From assembly GCF_016920785.2 (NCBI RefSeq), contig NW_024609857.1:188431027-188495026 (forward strand): a stretch of DNA of 64,000 nt, in the 5' to 3' direction. A model generated the notes under the pieces. The model saw only the letters and a list, made by a program, of their open reading frames with translations, did no database searches and was not told where the DNA came from. This stretch comes from Ixodes scapularis (lineage: Eukaryota > Arthropoda > Arachnida > Ixodida > Ixodidae). This document shows positions 20,476 through 31,018 of the stretch, in pieces. The translations under genes and the position numbers were made by a program. Positions within the stretch are counted from its first letter, which is position 1. Each line of letters opens with the position of its first letter.

Positions 20476-21397
20476 TACCAGGCAAAGCACCAGCTCGGGA
20501 TGCAAAAGCTGTAAGCATTCCTTCAGAAAACGCTGGCGTTTTCGTTGTTTTATTTCGCGGAATAAGAAACTATATTTCGCGAACTTTCTTATATCTGCAT
20601 ATATCTACAAAAGCAAAATGGGCGTTGGTGTGTTTTACCGCCCTCCGGCTCCCACTGCTGAAACAATTTCTCCTCTGAACAATATTTTATCTGGCCTACC
20701 TGACAAACAGATTTTAATAGCCGGGAATTTTAATCTACCAGAATTGAAATGGACAGGTGACCACGATATAGTACCATCTGGTGTTGTCTGCTTTAAATTT
20801 GAATATATTTTAAATACCTACGGCTTTGAACAATTTGTTTGTCAACCAACGAGATGCGAAAACATTCTTGCTTTAATTTTTTACAACAGCGATGTTGTTT
20901 ATGATGTGTCCATCTTTCCCGGAATCAGCGATCATAGCATAGTAACAGCTAGGTTAACACTCCCTCATCTATTTCTTGCACGGGAAAGTGGTAGAAAAGT
21001 ATTCACATATGACAAAGGAAATTACAAAGGCATAGAAAAAGATTTGCTTCAATATTTAGATGATTTTACTAGATTATCCTTTGGGAGCTATGTGGATACT
21101 TCATGGGTTGCTTTTAGGAAATGTTTGTCAGATCTAATTGAAAAATATATTCCAGCCAAATATATATCTCAAAATACTAAAGCTAATAAGCCGTGGATGG
21201 CGTATGCTCTTAAAAGTGTAATAAATCAACGAAGGCGTGCATATCAGAAGTACAAAATGCATTTGTCTGAATTTGCTGTTTCAAACCTTGAGAAGCTGAA
21301 TAATGCTTATAAAGATGTTATCTCCTTGGCGAAATGGGAATACTTTGAGAAACTTTCAGCTGAAATGCGGTCAAATAGTAAAGGATTTTTGAACTAA
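20468..21397 (+). pseudogene. LINE C endonuclease and linker
   Basis: A 309-codon frame. After a non-homologous start, residues from about 48 read MGVGVFYRPPAPTAETI, then ILIAGNFNLPELKWTGD, where the catalytic GDFN motif has become GNFN. Later come a Leu-Ile strand and FPGISDHSIVTARLTLP with the catalytic Ser-Asp-His. From residue 160 on is the linker towards RT (KPWMAYALKSVINQRRRAYQ). The frame stops at 21397 but the same reading goes on (RKTRKEGVGIPDILCDGEVI). The Asp-to-Asn change alone would be expected to impair the nuclease. Known role: target nicking. Confidence 0.85.
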
Positions 21398-21639
21398 CTT
21401 CGAAAAACTCGTAAGGAAGGTGTTGGCATCCCGGATATTTTGTGTGATGGTGAAGTTATTGAAGATAATCATAATAAAGCCAACTGTTTTAATAAATATT
21501 TCAGTCTCTTTTCGCCTCTAGCAAAATGCGTTCATGTTATCCACTCCTCAGTTACGGAATAGGGCCTCCTATGTCACCTCTTGTCATAAATATAGAAGGC
21601 ATTGTGAAATGTTTAGAGGACCTAGATGTAAAAAAAAAT

Positions 21640-22312
21640 GAGTGGGCCCAAACGGCTTGTCGCCAAAAGTGCTGAAATCCTCCTCATTCGCCGCGTCCCG
21701 CTACCTTCACATAGTTTTTTCAAAATCTCTAGAGGAAGGTGTACTTCTAAGCGAATGAAAAAAAAACATTCGTTACGCGAATCCACAAGCATGGATTCAG
21801 AAAAATTGTAGAAAACTATCGCCGCGTTTCCCTTAGTTGTGTATGCTGCAAGGTTTTAGAACACATCGTGTATAGTAGTGTTGTAACATATCTAGCTACT
21901 AACTACTTCTTTTTTCCAGCTCAGCATGGTTTTCGAAAGGGCCTTTCGTCCGTGACTCAGCCTGTGGAACTTTACCATGATCTTGTTACAACAACTGAGA
22001 GCGGAAGTGAAAAGCATGCTATTTTCCTTGACTTCCGGGAGGCTTTGATTCTCTGTCCAACCCTTTGTTGTTGTATGAACTGAGCTCTTCGGGCCTTAAT
22101 AACAGCGTCTACCGATGGATAGAAAATTATATTTTGAAAGAAAGCAATGCGTAGTCATTAAAAGTGCAAAATCTGAGTTTGTTCCTGTTACATCTGGCGT
22201 TCCGCAGGGGTTAGTCTTGGGGCCTCTTTTATTGCCTGTTTTTACAAATAACATAGATGTAGGTATTGACTCGCCTGTGAGACTGTTCGCAGATGATCGC
22301 GTTTTATATACC
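21640..22312 (+). pseudogene. LINE C RT fingers and palm
   Basis: Fragments over several frames: a Met-Ser-Gly-Pro-Asn-Gly-like motif near 21640, AQHGFRKGLSSVTQPVELYH and HAIFLDFREALI (21918-22050, with the first catalytic Asp), then SGVPQGLVLGPLL (22192-22240, Ser replaced by Leu) and RLFADDRVLYT (22280-22310). After that the C-run insert begins. The frames change near 21640 and 22085, so it is not functional. Confidence 0.8.
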
Positions 22313-22395
22313 CCCCCCCCCCCCGTCCTTCCCCTCTCCCCATACCGGCCACCCCCAGAGCCATCCTGATGCAATAAATTTATTCATTCATTCAT
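22306..22395 (+). mobile_element. Foreign LINE 3' tail inserted in LINE C
   Basis: A run of C leads into CCAGAGCCATCCTGATGCAA and TAAATTTATTCATTCATTCAT, a 3' tail of CATT repeats of the kind ending CR1-like elements. The LINE C reading (FADD...) is broken at this place and resumes after it. No clear target duplication, so a short 5'-truncated insertion is inferred. Confidence 0.55.
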
Positions 22396-22554
22396 AACGT
22401 AGAGTAGAACATTTACGAGATTCTGCACTTTTAGAATCTGACTTAGATAAAATATACATATGGTGCCGGACGTGGCAATTAAGTCCTAATTCCGACAAGT
22501 GTGTCCATGTCACTTTCGGCAAAGAAAGCGCCAGCATCTTATCGTGTTACTTTA

Positions 22555-23495
22555 GGGTCATTCCATGTGAAACGTCCCAGACGTTGCGCTCGACCACCTC
22601 CGATTTCTAAAAAAAAATTCATGGGCTTCGGCCACAATGTCAGTAACCATACCCTAAAACAGTTTTGACGAAAAATTTTTTTTATGACGTGAGCGCGACT
22701 TTAGTTTTTTAAAACAGCGTGAAACTAGGCATCACTCAATAATTTACGAAAAATCAGCTTCTTTATGAAACACCCAACAATATTTTTTTCTTAAATTTGC
22801 ACGGTTTTCGGCTTATAATGTGGCTGAGTTTTTGCAGTTTTGTTTAATTTAAATATTTTTTTTACAAATACATAATTTTTTTCAAAAATAAACATTTTGT
22901 CATTTTATTAAAAAATATACAATTACTCCCGGGACCCAAAATAACTTTTTATTGGCTTCGCTTTAGGTATATAACCTATAAAAAATATTTTAAACCGCTC
23001 AATTAAACATCTTGCAGTAAAAACAAAATCCTGAAGTTGCCAAAAAGTGCGTTTTGACGCATAAAGAGCCGTTCATTCCACCCTGAGGTGGTCCAAGTAA
23101 AAATACAAAATATCTTGGGTTTGGAAGAACGATTGATCGTCTTTTGATTCTGAAAGTTTAATCAGAGTAATTCTTGTTTAAAGCAAGAAAACAATTTTTG
23201 AAGTTGAACTCTCGCACCACTACCCGGCGTCGCTTCTTAACGCCTCTTCGCCGCACAGCACGCCACCTGCGACGATAGCCGAAGCGATTAGGTCCAAAGA
23301 AACAACGGAGTTTGCTGCCCGGTTCCCCTCGTACCTCTTTTCTGGCTGTAAGGGAAGAAACGGCGGGTATCGTGTACTAATCGGGGGTGCCGCCAGTGCG
23401 TCGCCATAGCAGGCCGGCTTTGCCCTTTGTACCCGAAGGCGGCTCCTTACACGCCGAAACCCTATGCCTAATCGACGGGCGGCATCAGCTGACTT
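22555..23495. repeat. Left terminal inverted repeat
   Basis: It matches the inverse of 27713-28649 from the outermost GGGTCATTCC to a CCTAATCGACGGGCGG / ATCAGCTGAC stretch at the inner edge. The outer 60 bases differ at only a few positions; the middle part (AT-rich, 22680-23050) is more diverged. The inner 280 bases encode the mirrored frame described at 23220 and 27700. Confidence 0.85.
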
Positions 23496-23924
23496 GGACG
23501 TCTGAAACGCGATAATATCGCTGCGAAATCTAGCCGTCACGCACTCTGCGGTGAAAAGCGGAACTATGATCCGGTTCGCGCTTAGTTGGAGCGCAGTGAA
23601 GGCTACAGGCGCGTGATCAAAGTCTGAAACGCGCTGATTCAGTATGTTAACTCGGACGCTTGAAACATCGTCACAAGCCAAGAGTTCGCTTCTAGCATTA
23701 TTTTCGGTCCATATTGTCAGTGCGGGAATCTTTACATGACCCATTGGAAATATTGAATAACCAAAGGCACGTGTCCGCACTATTGACACTGGGTATCGAG
23801 TTTCATTCCTTGCCTTTTGAGGAGCCCGCTTCTGCGCTAGTAAGCTAAGAAAGGGCTGACAAGCGACAAGTTGGCTTTTGAACGGCCATTTGAGATCGGA
23901 AATCTGTCGAAGAAAGAACTTCAT
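23220..23924 (-). CDS. TIR-borne open frame, 234 aa, unknown
   Basis: An open frame that starts 33 bases from, and diverges from, the first exon of the transposase and ends inside the left TIR. Its last 90 or so residues (SADAARRLGIGF..., CYGDALAAPPIS, NSVVSLDLIASA, GVLCGEEALRSDAG) recur in the right-arm frame at 27700-27987, with about 13 differences, both ending at the same stop. I recognise no domain. The N-terminal 140 residues have no partner in the window. It could be an accessory protein, or a spurious frame riding on TIR sequence. Its open state in both arms is the only evidence for coding. Confidence 0.35.
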   Translation of the reverse strand: MKFFLRQISDLKWPFKSQLVACQPFLSLLAQKRAPQKARNETRYPVSIVRTRAFGYSIFPMGHVKIPALTIWTENNARSELLACDDVSSVRVNILNQRVSDFDHAPVAFTALQLSANRIIVPLFTAECVTARFRSDIIAFQTSKSADAARRLGIGFRRVRSRLRVQRAKPACYGDALAAPPISTRYPPFLPLQPEKRYEGNRAANSVVSLDLIASAIVAGGVLCGEEALRSDAG

Positions 23925-23957
23925 TTTTCGTCAAGTACATTGTACGGTGGTGTAACG

Positions 23958-26657
23958 ATGGATCAAGCTGGTCCCTCTGGAGAAAGAAGTCAATCTACGG
24001 TTCCTGTGGATGCTGATCAGGGTACGTAGGAAAGCCGGCTTTATTTTCTACAATGCAATGATAGTTGTTTCGTGTTTACTCGTGCCTACCCTGTCACAGT
24101 ATCTGTATAGTTGCGGCCGCTCAATTTATGACTTTTTCAAACCAGATGGACTAGCTATTTTTTTAAAGCTGGCCGTTTGTTGTACATGTAGTATGTGTTA
24201 CGTTAGACATGTATAAGCCCAAGCTTTAGGGAAGGATGCGTTGGCTTATATTAAATACACATGGTTCGCCTTATACCTGTCACAAACCAATTAGCGGTTT
24301 AAAAGTTCAAAGCCGAATGGCGTTTTGCGTACAAGGCTAGCTTCTGCACGTAAGGCGCATATGTGCCCGACATGTCATTTATGCGCAGCACGCAGATATG
24401 GCTCACATGAATGAAGGAGCAGTCATGTTGCATTTAAATTTCTTTTTCATTGCAGAAGGCGAACTTCTTCCGTGCTCCCTGGGTGCAAGGGGTTGCCATG
24501 TGACCACACAGACCAAGACGCGGTCCCTCATCAACGCTCAAGACCTGACGCACACGGATCGGCGGCTCCTTTCGCTCCGTTCCGGGCGCCCACAAGGTGA
24601 CATCCGTACAGTGTGTTCACATCATTATCAAGTATACCTTAAAAAGTACACATCACTGATCGCATCCAAGTGGTGTTCTAACCCTTTCTATGAACACGTC
24701 AAAAACCGCCGCGGATCAGCTGTAATTACAATAGCCTTGGCAGATGCGCACCCCAAATTAAACCTTATTCCTGGAAACCGACCTTGTCAAGCATGCCGGC
24801 GAAATTGTTTCGAATTGAAGAAGAGACCTACTTTTCAAGCACCAGCACCACCTCTGGCTCGTGATGCCCCTTCTGAGCATGATGACCCCGAGGTAGCACT
24901 TGAGAGCGTGAACGAGGCCCTCGCAGCCGTTGGAGAGAGCCCTCTCCAACGAAAACGAGGGCGAACAAGCCGCGAGACATAGGCGCAAAAGAAGGTTGGA
25001 CAACTTAAAATCTCTGCCGAGAGAAGAATTTATACATCTCTGCGTGTACAGCAGAAACGAACTTCTCAGCCGAACCAGGATGAAGATTTTGTCTTGAGTG
25101 ACTACGTGTCACTCATGCAAGATGTAAAAAACAAGTTTGACCTGGAGAAAAATAGAGAGAAAAAATTACAACTTCTAACGTTGGCCCCACCCTCCTGGTC
25201 TCGCGAAAAGATTATGAACTTCTTTGGAACCTCGGAACGACAAGCGCGTCAAGCCGTAAAGATCAGGTCAAAATCAGGAGTTTTGGGCACCGTGCCAAAA
25301 AGAAGAGGCCGCCCGGTCAGCGAAGAAGTTCAGGCCTCCATCATGGAGTTCTATCAGGACGACGCTGTCTCGTACTCCCTATCGGGAAAAAAAGGACGTG
25401 CTACGTGGTCGCCAAAAGCGTCTGTTGTTGCTCAACTTGAAAGAAATGCACGAGGAATGGAAAAAAAGCTGCGATTTCAGGTGCAGTTTTTCAACATTCG
25501 CAAGTCTGTGGCCTTCACATTGTGTCCTAGCTTGGGGGAGCGGCACTCCCACAGTTTGCGTGTGCATGCAACACCAAAATTTTAAGCTCATGCTTCACGC
25601 TACAGGATTAGACGAAAGCACCGAAGAACTTCTATCCACTACAGTATGTGATCTACACAATGAAGAGTGCATGCTTGACAGGTGTGCCAAATGCCCAAGT
25701 ACCGATTTTGCTGATACTTTGCTCCACCGCACTCCACTCCCTGACCCGGAAGAAACGGATTGCGTCCATGTGCAACAGTGGGTTAGCGGGGTGCGTTGCC
25801 AACTGGAAACCATTGTTCTGACACCAGACGAGTTCCGCGAAAAATTCTTAGATATGCTGAAGGCACTGAAGGCTCACCAATTTGTGAGCAAACAAAAGGC
25901 ACGATACTTGCGGGAGCGCAAAGCAAACATAGGCAAACACGAGGCAATAGTACTCATGGACTTAGCTGAAAATTATAGTTTCATCGTGCAGGACGCCCCG
26001 CAATCCTATCACTGGGTGAATACTCAGGCATCAGTCCACCCCGTTGTTATTTACTTTTGCAAACAAGAAGCCAACACCCAAGAGATTTATATAAAATCAT
26101 TCAGTTTTATTTCTGACAGCCTAGAACACGACACGGTGGCTGTTTCTGTATTTCAGAGTGAAGTAATTAAGATATTAAAGCGAGACCTTCCGCAAATTAG
26201 AAAAATTCACTACTTTTCAGATGCTGCATCCTCTCAGTACAAGAATAAAAAAAACTTTGCAAACCTCTGTCAGCACGAAAATGATTTCGGCATTTCCGCT
26301 GAATGGAATTTTTTCGCAACGTCCCACGGGAAGAGTGCTTGTGACGGAGTCGGGGGTACAGTGAAGCGTCTGGCAGCAAGGGCCAGTCTTCGAAGTCCCT
26401 TCGAGAACCAAATCATGACCCCCCAGCAGCTATTTACCTGGGCCAAAAATAACATCGGGGGCATAACAATACTTTGGGTGCCGAAAGAAATGGTTGAAGA
26501 AAAACGAGCTCAACTCACTCCAAGATTTAGCTCAGCGGTCCCCGTCAAAGGGACAAGAAGTTACCATCACTTTAAGCCTGCGTCACCATCTACGCTACGT
26601 GCTGGACTTACGTCCTATTCAGCAACGCAAGAATTTGTCATTTCAAAGCCGATTTGA
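23958..26657 (+). pseudogene. Transposase gene, two exons, one stop and one frameshift
   Basis: Exon 1 (23958-24021, start MDQAGPSGERSQSTVP) ends at GTACGT. The intron runs to a TTTCATTGCAG acceptor at 24455. Joining them restores one frame (Asp-Gln, then GELLPCSLGARGC). Exon 2 carries a Cys/His-rich region (CSHHYQVYLKKYTS..., CQACRRNCFELKK). A single TAG at 24980-24982 interrupts it in frame, and the same frame goes on (SWSREKIMNFFGTSERQARQ, a helix-turn-helix-like region, about 25190-25260). An A7 run at 25387-25393 shifts the frame. The rest (to 26657) has CVCMQHQNFKLML, a Cys-rich stretch and a likely RNase-H-fold core: DLAENY, YFSDAASSQYKNKKNF and HGKSACDGVGGTVKR. The ATG at 23958 is the first in frame after the divergent gap; it is not proven. 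Confidence 0.8.
24022..24455 (+). other. Predicted intron in the transposase gene
   Basis: Donor GTACGT at 24022 and acceptor TTTTTCATTGCAG ending at 24455, 434 bases. Splicing leaves one base (G) of a codon before and two (AA) after, giving Glu and the downstream frame. Two independent requirements (splice signals, correct phase) are met. Confidence 0.7.
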
Positions 26658-27017
26658 ACACAAACTACGCGTGAGCCTTCAACGGCGCGCATTCGTCAAC
26701 ACCACATCACCTCGTCGTTCGAGATTGTCCGTTCACGGGTCTTTTGTGCTGCTGTTTACATCTGTCCTGACGTTAACAAAAGAGAGTGATCGGGTTCTGT
26801 ATGTAGGAAACAGCTAGCTTACTAATGGATGCTCTGAACCGGCAGCGCTGAGCATCTCCTGACATCAAGACACTGGAAGATCACAGGAGGACATCGCCGC
26901 GTAAAACAAGAGTGAAAAACAACCCCTTTTCACCGAGATGTACCCGACAGCTCAAGGTCCTGCTCCCTACCTGCGTGGGTCCACCGTTACACAGTCGCAC
27001 GCTTCGCCCGCCTCGAC

Positions 27018-27693
27018 GGTGCCGTGCTGTGCAGAGAAGAGGCACAAGAAACGACACCAGGTTGCGACGTAAAAGCTCAACTTCAAAATTTTTTTTGTGT
27101 GTATTTAGAACAAAATTATTTTAATTAAACTTTCAAGAACAAAAGGCAATAAACTCTTCTGTAAAAGTCACCATGTTTCGCATTTTTCTTTCGACCACCT
27201 CAAGGCAGAATTGACGGCTCTTTAAACGGCAGCACGAAATTTTGCACAAATTAAGTTGTTTTTTCTGCAAGATATTTAGTTGTACGGCCCGAAACTTTTT
27301 TTGTGCAGTATATTCACAGGGTTTCCAATATGAATTTTTAATCACCTGCAGCAACGAGATAGTTTGTAACCAAACTATCAAAAAGGCTAAAATTCTCATA
27401 TATTAATTTTTTTTTTTAAATTGCTTCAAGCGAATATCCATGATCCTTATTACACAACAATCAAAATACCATGTGGTTTTTAGGAAAAAATAGTCCACTG
27501 TTCTATAAAAATATCTTAATTTTCATCAATTAATAAAGGACTCATAGTTTCACTCCTTTTTTACGAGTTCAAAGCGCCATCACCCTATGAAATTTGTTTC
27601 TCGTCAAAAATATTTTAGAGAAGCACCACAAACATTATGATGAATAACCATTGATTTTATTTTGGGAATCGGAGGTCGCCGTGGGACCTTTGG
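27018..27693. repeat. Diverged direct copy of the transposon right end
   Basis: Collinear with 27940-28610: GTGCTGTGCAGAGAAGAGGC against GTGCTGTGCGGCGAAGAGGC, then CTCAACTTCAAAA, ATTAAACTTTCA, AAAAGGCAATAAA against AAAAGGCGATAAA, CTGCAAGATATTTAGTTGTA against CTGCAAGATGTTTAATTGAG, and finally GAATCGGAGGTCGCCG against GAAATCGGAGGTGGTG. It is clearly older than the two current arms. It stops short of the true GGAATGACCC end. Confidence 0.75.
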
Positions 27694-27699
27694 CATGGC

Positions 27700-28649
27700 A
27701 TGAAGAAGTTCACGTCAGCTGATACCGCCCGTCGATTAGGCATCGCGTTTAGGAGTATGAGGAGCCGCCCTCGGGTACAATGGGCACAACGGGCCTGCTA
27801 TGGCGACGCGCTGGCGGCACCCCCGATTAGTAGACGATACCCGCCGTTTCTTGCCTTACAGCCAGAAAAGAGGGACGAGGGGAAGCGGGCAGCAAACTCC
27901 GTTGTTTCTTTGGACCTAATCGCGTCGGCTATTCTCGCAGGTGGCGTGCTGTGCGGCGAAGAGGCGTTAAGAAGCGACGCCGGGTAGTGGTGCGAGAGTT
28001 CAACTTCAAAAATTGTTTTCTCGCTTTAAACAAAAATTACTCTGATTAAACTTTCAGAATCAAAAGGCGATAAATTGTTCTTCTAAAGCCACCATATTTT
28101 GTATTTTTACTTGGACCCATCCAAGGAGGAATAAACGGCTGTTAATGCGTCAAAACGTGCTTTTTGGCAAATTCAGGATTTTTTTTTACTGCAAGATGTT
28201 TAATTGAGCGGTTTAAAATATTTTTATAGGTTATACACCTAGAGGGCAACCAGTAAAAAGTTATATTAGGTCCCGGGAGCAATTACATGTTTTTTTAATA
28301 AAACGACAAAAATGAATATTTTTGAATAAAATTGTGTATTTTTAAAAATATTTAAATTAAACAAAACTGCAGAAACTCAACCACATTATAAGCCGACAAC
28401 CGTGCAAATTTAAGAAAAAAATAATGTTGGGTGTTTCATAAAATTGCAGATTTTTCGTAAATTATTGAATGATGCCTAGTTTCACGCTGTTTTCAGAAAT
28501 TAAAATCGCGCTCACGTCGTCACAAATTTTGTTTCGTCAAAACTATTTTAAAGTATGGCTACCGACATTGTGGCCGAAACAATGAATTTCTTTTTAGAAA
28601 TCGGAGGTGGTGGAGCGCAACGTCCGGGACGTTTCACGTGGAATGACCC
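27700..28649. repeat. Right terminal inverted repeat with mirrored open frame
   Basis: Inverse copy of 22555-23495. Its plus-strand frame 27700-27987 (95 codons, starting MKKFTSADTARRLGI) mirrors the last part of the 23220-23924 frame with the same stop. Coding in both arms of a TIR is unusual and could reflect duplication of a 3' terminal exon together with the element end. Confidence 0.8.
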
Positions 28650-28653
28650 TTTA

Positions 28654-29425
28654 ATAATTATCGACATTTACACAGAAACACGCATGTGAAGTATCTTGGA
28701 GTCATTTTATTAAGAGATATTTCTTTTAATGCTGACGTAACACAATCTGTACAAAAGGCTTGTAGAATGTTAAATTTTATTCACAAAAAATCTACGCAGT
28801 GCTCCCAAAGTGATAAAATAAACTGCTTACTGCTGCTTGGTAATACCGATGCTTGAATATGCGTGTGTTCTGTGGGACCCGCACCAAGCGCACCTTGCCA
28901 TTAAAATAGAAAAAAAATTCAAAACGTTCTGCAAGATTTGTATCGGGAAAGTGAGATAGAACATCCACTGTGGCAAAATTAAATTAAACGTGAGATCGAT
29001 TGAAAACAATTTGGTTTAAGGAGAAAGAAATTTCGTCTTAAGTTTTTATTTTCTATATTTAGTAACTTAACTAGAATAGAAAAGTATAAATATCATGAAA
29101 TACCGAACTATATTTCAGCCAGAATATAACATTGTAACAATATCAAAGAAATATTTTTTCGAATTGATTATAAAAATGTTCGTTTCTTTATCGTACAATA
29201 ACGGACTGGAATTCATTGCCTGCATCAGCATCTACTACAGATAACGTAGGATATTTTTTGTATCCTAAATTTCTAACACTCAAGAGTTTCTGTGTGTTTC
29301 TATATTTAACAGTATTTATAGCATTTTCGCCATCTCATTTATGTTTGTATGTGTTTTATTTAGTGTTTCCCTGGCTATAATGCTTTGGCGCTGCAGGTTT
29401 CTTTTGTAAATAAAAAAAAATAAAA
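28654..29425 (+). pseudogene. LINE C, right part (RT thumb to 3' end)
   Basis: Immediately after the TTTA duplication the LINE reading resumes: HVKYLGVILLRDISFNADV (thumb), CRMLNFIHKKSTQCS, then near 29205 ITDWNSLPASASTTDNV, the conserved block close to the end of CR1-like ORF2. It ends with TTTGTAAATAAAAAAAAATA at about 29420. Together with 20476-22550 it makes one element. Frame changes make it non-functional. Confidence 0.85.
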
Positions 29426-29729
29426 ACACGACTACGCAGGTCATTTATAAATGTATTATTAAAATGGGCCTCATGAAAGACCCCTGGCGAACACCAGAAA
29501 CAACTGAGACACTATCGGTTGCAGTCTCTCCTCCGATTAGACGTTGCAATTTACAAGACATGATTTGAACCACTTCGTTAGGTTGGTATTATATAGGATG
29601 ATCCTGAACTCTTCCTAAAGTTTTGAGTGGGCCACACGGTTGAAGGCTTTAGAAGCATGCGTAAACACTACACCGACTTGACTTTGCCAATCCAGAGTTT
29701 CTGCGATGCCATGCAATGTTTATATCAGC

Positions 29730-30244
29730 TCAGGCAACGTTGACAGCCGACGTCGAAAGCCATGTGTCAAAAGAGTTCGATTCTTCAAGGAAGGTGGTCA
29801 CGTGTTTGAGTACGATGGGCTTCAGTAATCTGCTACAGCTAGATAGTAGGAAAATGGGCCTATAGCTGGGCCACGGAGAGCGAGTCTCCGGTTTTGTAGA
29901 TAGGTATACAATCTTGGCCAGTTTCCCTTTGTCAGGAAATACGCCGTCGCTTAGAGAGCTGCTAAACATTGCGAGCAGAAGTTTGGAGCACCACATTGTA
30001 TAGCATAATAAAACGCTGTCGGAATGCCGTCTGGCTTACATATCTTTTTAGTGTCTAGCACAAGAAGGCATGAATACGTTCCAGCCTCCGAGACAATGAC
30101 ATCGAAAATAGAGAGACGAAGTAGAATAGATACATCTGCTCGAACGCATTTGTCGTGAGTGAGAACTGTGCCTAAATATTTATTGAAGCAGGACGCAACT
30201 TCTGTGCAGACGATCAAGTTGTCGTCTACACTGTGTTTGGTCAC
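29730..30244 (-). pseudogene. LINE D RT fingers/palm remnant
   Basis: Frame 29951-30244 gives EVASCFNKYLGTVLTHD and LDTKKICKPDGIPTAFYYA, the KSPGPDGIP-type motif. Frame 29730-29996 gives LSDGVFPDKGKLAKIVYLST (a W-K/A-P-like block), PWPSYRPIFLLSSCSRLLKP (NYRPISL) and HVTTFLEESNSFDTWLSTS (the QHGFR region, degraded). Farther down, near 29470, the words VVSGVRQGSFMRPIL match SGVPQGS.LGP. RT of a CR1/Jockey-like LINE, inactive. Confidence 0.75.
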
Positions 30245-30657
30245 CGTGGGCTCGCGCGGGGGGAAGGTGCGTTCAATTGTTTGACGAATCCGATATAATA
30301 AAAGTTACAAAGAGTTTGGCTGAAGTACTTATACTTGGCTTGTTTTAAAGGGTTTTTTCAGTTGTGATCGTAAGTGGTGTAGCCCGTCTGCATTACTTTT
30401 TGTTTGTTGCGGTTTCGTTTTATTATTTTCTTCATGTGTGTTATTTCTCTATTGATAAGCGGGGGGGGGTGGGTGGGGGGGGATAATTTCGTGTAGTTTG
30501 CGTACTCTGTGACGAATGCAACTGCCCAAGAAATTGTGCATTGTTTTTCTTAAAGAAAGATAAAAGGGTGTTAACATTACCTACGCAGCGCGATTTGAAT
30601 GTCTCGAAGGTACTGAAGCGTTCCTCCAGATCGTCAAGTATGTTAATATCGTCCGTT

Positions 30658-31018
30658 TTAGAAAAAATCTGATATCGTTGTGGTTTTCCTTAGAATAGGT
30701 TGGATAGGGGGAAAGTTTACCTCAACGATTACGATTAACTTATCAGGCATCTCAGTGGTAGCCTGATATGCCTGATCACGGAGACTGATATTCCCAGCAA
30801 CAAACAACAGGTCGAGGGTGTTCCTTGTTTGTGGCTCCTGGTATACGCGTAGGTTCATAGACTAGTGGCACTAGGTTACTGCAGAAAGCGATTTTCACTA
30901 AGAGATTAAAGTGAAGGCAGTGAACTGCCGCGAAACTCATGTTAACACAGTCTATGTGCAGGAGGTTGATGTATCCTGCCAGTATTAGGTTAGGGATGCA
31001 TTTTCTCATTGACACCAC
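30658..31018 (-). pseudogene. LINE D endonuclease remnant
   Basis: Two overlapping frames give NLILAGYINLLHIDCVN (GDFN strand changed to GYIN), LVPLVYEPTRIPGATNKEHP then TRNTLDLLFVAGNISLRDQA. The Thr-Arg-x-x-Asn-Thr-Leu-Asp-Leu block is the usual endonuclease strand following the GDFN region. The catalytic motifs are lost. Inactive. Confidence 0.65.

Larger units (their letters stand above)
20476..22550 (+). mobile_element. LINE C, left part (endonuclease to RT palm)
   Basis: Endonuclease frame 20468-21397, linker 21397-21640, RT fingers/palm 21640-22310, catalytic FADD at 22286-22297. The reading is interrupted at about 22306-22395 by a C-run and a foreign LINE tail, resumes, and is then cut at 22554 by the 6.1-kb DNA transposon. 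The rest of LINE C is at 28654-29420. The left edge is uncertain because LINE D sequence runs up to about 20475. Confidence 0.85.
22555..28649 (+). mobile_element. 6.1-kb DNA transposon with long TIRs and TTTA TSD, inserted in LINE C
   Basis: The ends are GGGTCATTCCATGTGAAACG and the inverse of GGGTCATTCCACGTGAAACG, flanked by TTTA at 22551-22554 and 28650-28653. Terminal inverted repeats continue, diverged but clear, to about 23495 on the left and about 27713 on the right (roughly 940 bp). Between them lie a two-exon transposase gene (23958-26657) and, at 27018-27693, an older diverged copy of the right end. The host element LINE C reads through the insertion point once the transposon is removed. 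Superfamily not settled: the 4-bp duplication and the type of transposase suggest Sola-like, from memory only. Confidence 0.88.
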
